Shown: positions 11,641 through 22,299 of the stretch, one piece after another
Numbering within the stretch: position 1 is the first letter of the stretch
Layout: each line of letters starts with the position of its first letter
Source: Ligustrum vulgare
Lineage: Eukaryota > Streptophyta > Magnoliopsida > Lamiales > Oleaceae
Assembly: GCA_963555705.1 (NCBI GenBank)
Contig: OY743169.1
Coordinates: 10,354,014-10,418,013, forward strand
Length of the DNA stretch: 64,000 nucleotides
Direction of reading: 5' to 3'
Program-made: the position numbers and the translations under genes
The notes under the pieces: generated by a model
Database searches by the model: none
Told to the model about the DNA's origin: nothing
Seen by the model: the letters and a program-made list of their open reading frames with translations, nothing else

Positions 11641-12788
11641 TTCATTTTCTACTCATTTTTTAAACATTCTTAGTTTTAATAGTTGCGTAAATGTTATATG
11701 ATATACAAGTTTCAATATAATTTTTTTAACTTCAACATTGCATGTTGTCATAACATGATATTTGCTAGATTTATGTAATTATTATTTTTGACATTTTATA
11801 AGTAAAAAATTTAATTTTATTGGTTAAATACAAATATTCGTAGGTTTAAGTTAAGCACGCATTTATAATGATTGTGATTTATATTTTTGAATGAAAGTTG
11901 GAAAAACTTAAATATGAGAAGAGAATGCAAAAATCGTAAGAAATACATTGACGTCTTCCAAAAAATAAACTAGTAAATTTGTATTTTCTTTGAAATTAAT
12001 AATAGCTCATAAAAATTATTGAAATTAACAGTCATATATTACTTAAATATATAAATTGACCTATTATTCAAAGAAGCTATTATAATTTGAATTTGTTAAA
12101 TTATTTATTAAAATTTAATAGTTATTGTGATATAATATTGTTTTGAATTTATGTTAATTATGTATAAGCATTAAAGTTTTACAAAGTACTTATCGAAATT
12201 GATATTTTTGAATAACTTCCGCGCATCGCAAGAGAAAATTACTAGTTATTATTATTATTATTATTATTATAATATAAAAGCAGTTAAGTATTGCAAAAAA
12301 TCCCGCCCATTTTTCAAGCCTAATGTTTCTTTCCCATGCATCAATTGTAAAAAAAAAAGTATTGTTTACACATTAGGCCCTTGTTTGGCATTCATTAAAA
12401 TTTTCTCATTTTTCTACAGTACTCAATCTCAACCATCCATTAAAAGTCAAGCCCACAATATTTGACTTTTCAACTAAATTTCAACCTAAAAAATCACTAT
12501 TAATTTAAAAAAAAAAAAACTCATTTTAATTAGAATCAAACACACTCTAGATTTCCAGCTTCCCGCTCCAGCATTTTAAATGCCTAATCCAGAATGCATT
12601 TATTACACTATGAAGGACATAAATTTTCTTAAATGTAAAAAAAATCGAGAATTCAAAATAAGAAACTCAATACAAAAAATCATATCTATCTATATTTTCA
12701 CATCTTCTTCCTTCATTTCACAGCTACCGCTCATTCATTTGTCTTGAGAGACTGTAAACTTCGTCTGCCTCCAGTGGACGCTTCCTCC
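11641..12788. other. AT-rich intergenic sequence with a possible Helitron 3' end
   Basis: No gene. At 12221-12246 GCGCATCGCA is followed by CTAGT (12242-12246), resembling the hairpin and CTRR end of plant Helitrons, but the stem here is weak. A (TTA)n microsatellite lies at 12246-12271. TTAGGCCCTTGTTTGGCATT near 12373 is a dispersed motif also seen elsewhere in the window. Confidence 0.5.
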
Positions 12789-13376
12789 ATGACTAAATGT
12801 ACGAGTAAGGTAAACAACCACATCCCTTCCCTTTCCCTTCCCATCCCATCCTGTCTCCTCTCTCTTTTGTGGCCCTCCAACTCGGTAACAGTTGTTTTGA
12901 TTTTTTGGTTTTGGTTTTGATTTTTTGGTTTTTCAGACTATAAGTGTATTTGTTTACAGTATAAGCAATTGGTTCTTTGCAGAGAGTTAAAAATCTCTTT
13001 AGCGGCTGAGAAAAATTGGATTGGAGTGAAGTGGAAGAGAAAAAAGGAACTGGGTATCATCAATCTTACTGAAAAATCATATATTCATTGCTAAAATGTA
13101 TTTGCTTAAGTTTTTCTTCAAAGTTTTTAATGTTTTTATTTTTTTTAGTACAAGAATGTTTTGGGTTTTCGAAAATTCACTCCTACCAGAAAGAAATTGT
13201 GGAGAAAATTTTTGATGATAAAGATTGCTTGGGTGTTGTGGCCACTAGCAGTGGAAAGTCCTTGTGGTAAGCTCCAATTCATTGATGTTTTTTGCATTGT
13301 AATCTTATTACTCTTACTTGATTGCGAAAAAGACTACTGTAGTCATAAGCCCTCTTATTTCTTTGATGTAAGATAA
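12789..13376 (+). pseudogene. RecQ/WRN-like DNA helicase N-terminal fragment
   Basis: Pieces of a RecQ-family 3'-5' DNA helicase, split by intron-like gaps. A possible first exon starts at ATG 12789. A second near 12983-13090 has an in-frame TGA and a frameshift. A third near 13150-13267 reads ECFGFSKIHSYQKEIVEKI then a Walker A-like ATSSGKS, where the family has ATGSGKS. A fourth near 13330-13375 reads KTTVVISPLISLM (motif Ia region). Helicase motifs II-VI and the RecQ-Ct domain are absent; sequence passes straight into a piece of a different gene. Retained introns mean the copy came through DNA, not an mRNA. It cannot make a helicase. Confidence 0.75.
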
Positions 13377-13397
13377 GGTTTGTGCTTTATCTTCTAG

Positions 13398-13858
13398 GTC
13401 CTTTTTTCACTCTTCAATCATTTTCTTTGATGAGATAGATGGCTCCCCCCCCCCCCCGTCGCCGCCGCAATAAGCAGCAAGATCAAACACATAGTTCAGT
13501 TGTCTCCACTTTGCTCTTTAATGGACGGTTTAAAGTCACGAGGTTCAGTTATTGTTATAGGATCTAAAAATCGTCTTGATGCAGTTGATCCTACTTTAAG
13601 GCTCCCTGGGAGGTTTGACCATGAAATTTATTTCCCACTGCCTTCAGTTAAAGATAGAGAAGCCATCCTTTCACTGCACACTCGAAGTGCCCTAAGCCTA
13701 TTACTGGATTCTTACTCAAGTGGGTAATGAGGCGAATTGTGAGATTCGTTGGTGTAGATCTTCAGGCTCTTTGTAGTCAAGTGTTCATCATCGCTTTGAG
13801 GAGAAGCTTTTCACTGCAAAAAGTTCTTTATGGGGCTGGAGGAAAAGCTTCTCAGCAG
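13398..13858 (+). pseudogene. ATAD2/TAT-binding-homologue AAA ATPase fragment
   Basis: Part of a single AAA+ module of the bromodomain ATPase class (ATAD2/Yta7 type, CDC48-related). In three successive frames one reads the Walker B motif SIIFFDEIDG, then QQDQTHSSVVSTLL, then MDGLKSRGSVIVIGSKNR (sensor 1 region), DPTLRLPGRFDHEIYFPLP (arginine-finger region), then VDLQALCSQ and ALRRSFSLQKVL. Frameshifts near 13450 (next to a C run), 13520 and 13690 break it. The end GCTTCTCAGCAG|GTAAGC looks like a true exon end. Walker A and the bromodomain are absent. It follows the RecQ fragment with no spacer gene. Confidence 0.78.
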
Positions 13859-14002
13859 GTAAGCCCTCCTATTCCCAGTTTTAGTCATAAATTTTTTTGT
13901 GGATTTTGGGATTTATTTCTCTAGAGACTGTCGTTCCCGGAAATGGGTTGAGTGTGATTTGAATTGGTTTTGCAAATTTATTCCACTAGATCATTTCTTC
14001 AG

Positions 14003-14825
14003 CCAAACATATAAAATTAGCCTTAAGTCTATCCACTTTGGACCAACCACTTCGAACACATACACATGCAATGGACCTTATTCATCCCATTTCATCGTTG
14101 GATTGAAAGACCTGATTTGAGAAGAAGAGAATGAAAATATTTTCAGAATGCCTTATGTTGACGTGACTAGCAATGTAGAATAATAATTCCTGTGCTCATC
14201 AGTACTAGAATATACTCTTTAACCTTGCTATATCTTTTTCTCCAAATAATAGAATTGCATTTATGATTTATTCTTATTGCCTATTTGATCTTATTTGTAC
14301 TCTATTTTCAGTGACGGAGATGGATCTTCTGGAGATTCAATTAATGTAAATAGCATTGTTGCATCAGTAAAAGATCTTGATATAACCCCTGAGATAATGA
14401 AATCATTCTTGCCTAAGGTCAACTGGGAACAACTTGCTTTCATGTATGTTCCTTGCCACACTGGTGTAGAATGTCAAGCAAGGTAAGATTGGTTGACTAT
14501 TTTTTAACATGAAGAAAACATTCGTGATTTTTTATGCGAATTTTGTATTTGGTTCTCTGGGTATGTCTTGCTTGATGGTAAAGCTGATCACCTGAGAATA
14601 AATTATTCTCATACCTTTTTTGAAAGTTAAAAACTGGAAAGGTTGGTAAGGTTTTGGGTTTATACGTTTGGTTGATGTTATGGAATAAAATTTATTATAG
14701 TTAGTGCAGTGTTAACAGGATGATCATCAAATCCATAATTCCACTAGTGGGATTTTTTAATTATTTTCCAACGGAAGTGAAGTGATTGGTCCAAAGTGGA
14801 TAGACTTAAGGCTAATTTTTCAATA
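14003..14825. repeat. Inverted-repeat pair flanking the SNAPc4 fragment
   Basis: About 40 bp at 14013-14052 (AAAATTAGCCTTAAGTCTAT, then CCACTTTGGACCAA) recur inverted at about 14780-14820. A third, partial copy in the second orientation is at 14875-14897. The 14013/14780 pair brackets the SNAPc4-like exon. It could be the ends of a small DNA transposon; no target duplication was confirmed. Confidence 0.6.
14312..14482 (+). pseudogene. SNAPc subunit 4 / MYB4R-like exon fragment
   Basis: One exon of 171 nt with acceptor TTTTCAG and donor AAG|GTAAG. It codes DLDITPEIMKSFLPKVNWEQ and then LAFMYVPCHTGVECQA, matching the start of the MYB-repeat region of SNAPC4/MYB4R proteins, which act in snRNA gene transcription. 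The frame is open but the exon is isolated: no other SNAPC4 exon was found nearby. It is the third unrelated gene piece in under 2 kb, all on the same strand, so I read it as a captured fragment. Confidence 0.65.
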
Positions 14826-14934
14826 TATTAAAGTCAATTAAAGAAGATAACAGAAGGAAGGACAAAATCTTAGCAAAGTGGATAGACTTGAGGCTTATCT
14901 CTCTATATATAAAAGATTCAAAATCTCAATTGAC

Positions 14935-15530
14935 ACTATTCATTCAATTTCAATTAAACACTATTCATCCAATTAAATTTAACACTATTCACTATTCATC
15001 CATTGCAATTGAACATTATTCATCCAATTAAAATTAAATAATATTCATCCAATTTAGGCACTATTTATGACAATATTCATTCAATTACAAGTACTATTCA
15101 TCCAAATTTAGGCACTATTCATCCAATTAAACACTATATGCGTGCAACAATTGGATGCACTATTATTCATCCAATTTAGGTATTATTCCAATTGTAATTA
15201 AACACTATTTATCCAATTTAAGTACAATTGCAATTAAACACTATTCATCCAATTAAATACTATGCGAGCAACAATTGGATGCACTATTAATCCAATTAAA
15301 CACTATGCATGCAAATTGCCCGAATTTTTCATCAATTTATGCACTATTCATCCAATTAAACACTATGTGGGCAACAATTGGAAGCATTATTCATCCAATT
15401 AAACACTATACGAGCACATTGCTCGAATTTTTCATCAATTTAGGCATTATTCATCCAATTAAATTTAGGCACTATTCATCCAATTAAACACTATGCGGGC
15501 AACAATTGGATTTAATGCACTATTCGGTCA
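14935..15530. repeat. Minisatellite built on CACTATTCATCCAATTAAA
   Basis: About twenty degenerate copies of CACTATTCATCCAATTAAA with longer supermonomers containing CTATGCGGGCAACAATTGGA. The period is irregular (about 20-70 bp). It starts right after the candidate Helitron 5' end. Frames here are repeat artefacts. Confidence 0.8.
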
Positions 15531-15839
15531 CTTGTCCAAAGATTATCTTGGATATCTTTATGGAGACCTCATGTTCCTATTTTTATCATTTTGTTTTATT
15601 TTTTCGTTAAATTAATTATGAGAGTTCCAATTAATATTGATGTGAAGCTTTCGCACAATACTTTATTACATTATTTTCGAATTACAAATTGTAGCAAAAT
15701 TTGTAATCATTTAAAATGATTAATTAGTATTGTATTTCATCTTTTATTAATTTTTTTTTTTCGTTTTCTTCTTTGGTTTGTCCCAAATTATAGGTTACTT
15801 TCCTTATTGAGATTATATTAATATCTTAATTTTTTAATA

Positions 15840-18800
15840 CATCCCTATTTAGAGTTCCTTAAAGAAAAGTGCAAAAAAGTCGAGCTTTAGACTATAAACG
15901 GAGTGCTTATTGGGAGGCAACCCAACTTTTCTTCCCTTTTATTTATTATACTTTAAGTATTTATTTTATGTACTAATTTTTAGATACATGCATGATAGGT
16001 GACATGTTTTAAGTGTTTTACATGTTTGCATGTTAAGACAATTTTACTTGTTACATTAGTTTGCATGTTTAGGGGTGTATTGATTTTATGCAATTTTTAG
16101 TAGTTTAGGTATTCATCGTCATCCCAAGCACACACGCACACACGATTAGAACTTGGAGAGTTTCTTATTGGTGTTCATATCCACTAAAGTCATTCATCTT
16201 TTGTTTGCAAGGAGCATACCAATCAAAACAATTCGAGCCAAGTTGGGCAAAGCAAGAATATGGTCAAATTCTTCAAAACGCATTTCAAATGGAAGCTTCA
16301 AAGTTACAAAGCATCTCCAATACATTTGGGAAGTTCTCATTCTCTCTTCTTGTCTTGTTGTACATTGTTGAATCTTTTTGAAAAATATTGAGGATAATGT
16401 TTCTTTCTAGTTTGGGGTGAAAAATCTCATTACTTCCATATTCATGATCCATTCTATGTTTTCATTCAAATTCTTTTGGGTTAAAAAAAAAAATTTAAAA
16501 ACTTGAAAATTTTTGTCGACACGTTTATTGACTAGGATGTAGTATGAATCAAATCTTGCTTTAGCTTGGATTGTAGACAACATGAAAACTTGAAATTCTT
16601 TTGAACTAACTATCACTTGCTAGATTTCATCTCCATTATGCATATAACCATTATTGGATTAATACTTGTGTATGGATTTATTTAACACGTGTGGGGCAAG
16701 TATTATGTACCTTTAACGTGGGAATGACTATTAATCCCTAAATTTAGATCTAGAGACATCCTAACCTTTAAAACTTAGAATCTAAACTTGCTCAAAAGCA
16801 GTTTGGAGGTGGAAAGAAGTGGAGAGGTAGACTTGAACTTTTAATGGTCTGTAATTCCTGAAAGGTATCATTGGTTGAAGAGGTCTTGGTCAACAGGTAT
16901 AAACCATTGCCAGCATAAAAACAGAAAAATGCTGAAAGTTTTATTCTGTTCTTCAAAAGCCTTTTTTACTCGAGTAATTAATTCTGAGGGGTCTTTCAAA
17001 CCTGGTGCCCTAAAGTCGTCTGGTTTGGGAGTCACCAACCTAAAGCTCGCTACAGGGGTCAATTAGAAAGTAAGTACGGAGAGTAGACTTACACATAAGA
17101 CAATGAAACATTTTTAACTTTTCTGTTTAAGCCTATATGACTCGAGTAATTAAGTTCGAGGGGTCTTTCAAACCTGGTGCCCTAAAGTTGTCTGGCTTGG
17201 GAGTCACCGACCTAAAACTCGCTACAGGGGTCATATAGAAAGCATGTATGAAAAATTCTACGCAAAGATGGTAAAAGATATAGATATAAAAAGAAAAAGT
17301 CGTCCAAAAAATTAAAAAAAAAAAAAATTACTTGGTATAAGCTCGTTGATTGAGATTTTGATACCAAAGGCATGAATTAGGGAACCAATTCCCATTGATT
17401 GTTTGGGCAGACTTAGCTAATTTTGATTACTTGTTGTGGAAAAATGCATATTGTTGATGTTTAGAAATCCACATGAATAGAAGGAACATTGGGATTCGAG
17501 AGAAAAACAGTAAGTTGTGATCATTCATGAGCGATGCAAGGAAAATCATTAGATTCATTAGGGGTCACCACATGGGATTCAAACTTGATTGCACATAACA
17601 AACGACACAGTGTTAAGTATATCCTTTCGATGAGTAGGAGTTTGATATTGACTATTCACACGCACACTTGAAAATTTAGCATGAGATAACTAGAAATTAT
17701 TTTACTATGTTGTTCATGACTCTTGCTGAAATATGAATTGATTTGGACTATTGAGGTATATGGTATACATGTTAACAGAACAAAAGTAATTGCTTTATGT
17801 TATTCTAATTTGTTAGTTTAGTTTTACATTGTTCGAGGGCGAACAATAATTCTAGTTTGGGAGTATTTGATAAGTGTATTTTATACACTTATTTATATGT
17901 CTAAATTATAATATATTACTGTCATTTTAGAATATATGCGATTTAATTTGTTTTTATTTGTTTACTTTGCAGAAAATATCTCAAAAGATGAATAATGAAG
18001 TAATTGATGAGAAAAATGCATAATTGGATGCTAATTGGAGGTAAATTGAACAATCGAAAGGCTAATGACGTCAACAGGGAAAGATGCAATGTGTCAAAGT
18101 AAATAAATAAGAAGTTGGAGATCCAATTGAAGGAATTGAGAGTTGAAACGAGAAAATTGAGAAGATTCCAAAGTATGAGGTTATATTGTTGCAACTGGAA
18201 GTTGAAGGACTAAAGAGCAAATTAACATTAGGGACCAACTTGCAAATATTCAATGATTGATTTGGATCACAAGAAAACACTTTAAGGATTTTTAGGAATC
18301 AATTGGATGCAAATATAAGTCCAAAAAGGAATGAAATATGATAAGAATTTTATCATAAATTAATTCCAATCGCACAAGATTCTGGACAGATTTCTAGTCG
18401 GACTTTGAGACCTAATTTTGGGGCGGTAAATGTTCGAATTGGGAAAATCATATTTCAATACGAATTATACCCCTTTTTCGTTATATTTACAACGCACTTT
18501 GAATCACCTCAATCGGATAAGAGAATAAAAAGATATGATCAAAATATTGAACGCTATACAGAAACAAGAAAAGACTCGCGCACAGATTTGACGAATTTCT
18601 TTCCTTCTTCAACTTGGTCTCTTCACCAACTATAAATACAACATCTTTGCACAAAAATCAGACCTTTGCCTCTCCAAATAATGAGCCACAATTGAGATTT
18701 CAACATCAAATTCTTGGAGAATAAAGCATTGTAAAGGGACGTGAATTGAAGATAATTGAAAAATCAAAATTTGGTGCAAACGTTTCTTTTCTTTATATTA

Positions 18801-19466
18801 TTTTCAATGAACGTTTATTATTGTTGTTTTTGTTCTTTAATCATGATATGTAACTAATTTCAATGTTGGGATGAACGATGAAGCCTAATCATATTATTTT
18901 AATTCCAAGTTCCATAATTTTAATGATTTGTTGCATGTATTGATTTATTATTATTCTTAATGCTTGAATTGTTTGATCACCAATTCATGATATATTGAGT
19001 TATTTTCATATTCGAGATATGAGTTCATAATTTAGAACGTGGTAATAAATTCTGTAATTGAACAATAGATAGAGATATACTCTTGTTATTATTGCGATCA
19101 TGTGTGAATTCTTGTGTGTTATGCATCTAGATTAATAGGAATATTCGGACCCTCTATAGAGATAAATGGTCGACTTATTTAGGTAGAATTAATTTAAACT
19201 CGAGAGAGGAAGTTCAATATACATTAGTGAATTCGACCAAGTACATATTTAGAAAATAAAACATGAAATTGGAGTTAAATTAATTGCCTAGATAAAATCG
19301 GGATTCCCAACTACTTTACAATCATTTTTAAAAACAAAACAATCTCGCAATTTTAATTCTTGGTTGATTTTCTTAGTTTTAGTTTTACAAATCAAAACTC
19401 TTTTGTTTGTTCAAATAAGGTCTAGAATTAACATATTTCGATAATTAATAGCAGTCCTTGATCTCA
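15840..19466 (+). mobile_element. Athila-like element, 3' noncoding region and truncated LTR
   Basis: Starts with AGTGCTTATTGGGAGGCAAC (about 15902), a motif typical of the untranslated region after pol in Athila/Tat elements. No gag or pol remains. A 172-bp tandem duplication is present: ACTCGAGTAATTA...CGCTACAGGGGTCA at 16968-17060 and again from 17140. A purine-rich stretch (TCTAGTTTGGGAGTATT, 17851-17867) precedes an LTR starting TGATAAGTGTATTTTATACA at 17868. The LTR shares its terminal palindrome and the block around 18360-18460 with the LTR at 50040, but its last part diverges and it stops without the usual GCGTTATCA end at about 19466. Confidence 0.68.
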
Positions 19467-19752
19467 ATAAAAGCTTCTATTTTCTGCTTTATTTTTCACA
19501 TTTTGTTTCCTCCATAAAAGTGCTGCATAACACGTGAGACAATAAAAGATCAGAAATGATGGGAAAAGGAAGCCAATCATCCATTTTGAGTATCATTCTG
19601 ATAAGGGAGAATTAGTGTATATATATGGTAACTGATTTTAGTTATTTTTTTTAAAATATTTGAATGCCCCATTACTTTTGTCTTATCATACTACTTTACC
19701 AGATTTTATGTGATAATAATGTCATTCGTGCATTGCACGGATATATACTAGT

Positions 19753-21324
19753 TTCTTTATTATTTAACGTGTTTGCCCACAAATAACGTTTTCACATAAT
19801 TTATTCAATGATTGTCAAGTATATAATTATATATATTTTTTCTTTGTTTAGCAAAAAATAAATAAATTGCACGTATATATTGACAAAGAAATTTTCCTTT
19901 ATAGATTAGAGCACGTGATTAGAAATATTTGGCGTTTTCTTGAGATACTCTTAATTTGGCATGCGTTATTGGAAGGTGCTATCTTCCCACGTATTCTTCA
20001 AGAAATAAATTTTTAAATAAAAACAAGTGTCAATTTGCCAAGGAATAGGATTTAAGTATGCATTATAAACAACACTAGAAATGTAAATCTATCAATGTAT
20101 TCTTAGTCTTTAATCGGACAATTTTTTCCTTTTCAAACTCTTCCATTCCGTGAAGTTTAAGATACATAATAATATTATACGAGTTCAATTAGATTCAAAA
20201 TGATACAAGTCCAATCTGGAATACCAAATGTGACGACTAATATTGTATATAAAGAGGTTTTCCAAATTTTTAATGCTTTTGATAATAGTATTATTATTGT
20301 CGAAATTAATGTCAATTATTGTTGTTACTTTTTATTGATTTTTTTTCATTGTTCAATGCCAGTACATTATATTTTATCAATGGAATATGTCCGTGCATCG
20401 CACGGCTGTGAAACTAGTTTATCATAATATATGAATAATGAATATGTTTTTGATCAAGAAAAGAAATTGATTTCTCGAAAATGAGAAGAAAAGTTAAAAA
20501 CACGAAAATTTTGATTTATTGAAAAATTAAGCCCTGTTTGGTGGGGATTGAAATCAGTTTTTTAGTAAATTTTGATAGAATTTAGGCTTTGTTTAATTGC
20601 AAATATTTTCAAGGAAAATGTCGCAACAAAAAAAAATGTTTTCCAACCTTTTTTACTTGATTGTAGCATTTGACCTAGAAAATATTTTATAGGTACAAAT
20701 GTACAATCACATAAAGCACATATATGCCTATTTTTCAAGAAAATGTTTTCTTACCCTTTTGCTAAGAACATATTTTTGACAATAATTTAATATGTTGTTG
20801 AAAAGTTGTAGGTCCATGAAATGTATAGTTAAAATAAATTTTTGACTTTGACTTGAATTGGAATTTTTGATGTAATTTCTACTAAACAAGGACAAAGCTA
20901 TGTTGTGTTTGATTGCATTTATTTTCTTGAAAATGTCCCATCAAGTAAAAAAAAAAAAAAAAAAAAATCTTCTTTTTTGTTTGATTGAAACATTTTCCCT
21001 TAGCAAATGTTTTATAGGTACAAATGGTTAAAAACACATTTTAGGCCCCTTTTTTGGCAGATTAAAAGTTGATAAAAAAATAAAAAATTATATCAGAGTC
21101 AACAATTTATCTTTAAACACACATTTAATAAGACTCATAACTTTTCAATCATACATTTTATCTACTTTTATCAAAATTAAAAATCTAATTTTCATCTACA
21201 CCAAACTCTGGTAAAACCTATGTTCATATAGAAAAATAGTAGTGTCTTATCCTAATGATAGGTAATTTTATCATCATCCGTAATTTTTTGCATTAGTATT
21301 TTTAAACTCATGCAATGTCACGAC
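19753..21324. other. AT-rich sequence with a second Helitron-type 3' end
   Basis: No gene. At 20391-20405 there is a perfect hairpin CCGTGC-ATC-GCACGG, with CTAGT at 20414-20418: a well-formed Helitron 3' terminus. Its 5' end was not found. From 20525 on, AGCCCTGTTTGGTGG-type dispersed repeats and a 25-bp A run (about 20945) occur. Confidence 0.6.
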
Positions 21325-21470
21325 CAGGCTCGGACCTGCCTAGAGGCCCAAGAGGCCGCCGCTTCAGGGCCCACAGGCCTATTTTTTTGGGCTTTTTTTT
21401 CTCTTCAGTATCCGGCCCAACCCAAGTCCAGCCATTATAACAAATTTGATCCAATCCAATAACACAAGTC

Positions 21471-21730
21471 ACGACTCACAACCCACTGCCCAGGCTCTGC
21501 TTGCGACGACTGGGGCGACGTGAGGGCCGAGCCAAGCCAAGCCAAGGCCAGCCACCGGCGGTCCTACTTCAGAGCTTCCACGATCGGTCACCGACCACAG
21601 CCACAGGCCCACAGCGCACGCACAGCCGTTACTCTCTCTCTCTCTCAAATTCCCTTACGAGTTACGACCTTACCCAGTGCACCTGCGCTGCTGGCCTGCT
21701 GCGCACAACGGCACGACCGATTCCTCTTAG
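21471..21730 (+). repeat. Left arm of a long inverted repeat (hAT 5' region)
   Basis: About 260 bp, GC-rich, starting CACGACTCACAACCCACTGC. It is near-identical to the reverse complement of 24259-24524, with a few small indels (for example in the CT run near 21630 and in AAGCCAAGCC near 21540). It lies upstream of the transposase frames and is probably their promoter and 5' UTR. Confidence 0.9.
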
Positions 21731-22299
21731 TCTCTTACCCAGCGCACCTGCGCAGCTTCTGCACGGCTGCCCTGCCGCCGGCTCCAAGCTCCAGCTCGCC
21801 TGGACTTATGGACTTATGGTAAGTTATAAATTTTGATTTTTTGGTTTTGTAAATTGTAATTTTTTATAGTTCATAATTTCTAACTTCTAATTTGAATCTG
21901 TGTTTCTCAATTTCTAGCTTCTAACTAAGAGTAACCGAGTAACTCGTGATTCATGAATGGTCTTACTCTTCTCTTATCGACTGACTGACCAATGACCAAA
22001 ATGTTACATTTAAGTTTTTACAATGTCGTCCCTTGTGAGCCCCATATTCCCCTTTAGTGAATTATGAATTGAGATTTGATAAATATTTGATTTGATGTGT
22101 GAATTGTGATTATTAAGTTATAAATTGTGAATTGAGATTTGGTTAATATTTGGTTTGTTTGTGAATTGTGATTATTGATTTTTATGTTGTAAATTGGGAT
22201 TTGTTTGTAAATTGATGATTGGTGAATTGTGATGCTTGTAGGGTTTTGAAATATTTATTGATCATTGAAACAATGCTATTTTGTGTATAATAGTAAACA

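Larger units (their letters stand above)
14898..19752 (+). mobile_element. Candidate Helitron, about 4.9 kb
   Basis: The left end TCTCTCTATATATAAAAG follows an A at 14897, as expected for a Helitron 5' end inserted between A and T. The right end has a perfect hairpin CGTGC-ATT-GCACG (19727-19739), then CTAGT (19748-19752) followed by T. No Rep/helicase gene lies between, so it would be non-autonomous. The interior has a minisatellite and an Athila-like 3' fragment. Pairing these two ends is inference: they could belong to different Helitrons. Confidence 0.45.

Noticed and set aside
21501..21836. Pro/Arg-rich open frame upstream of the hAT transposase
   Set aside because: GC-rich 5' region with a splice donor at its end; more likely 5' UTR and promoter than protein, though a short N-terminal exon cannot be excluded.
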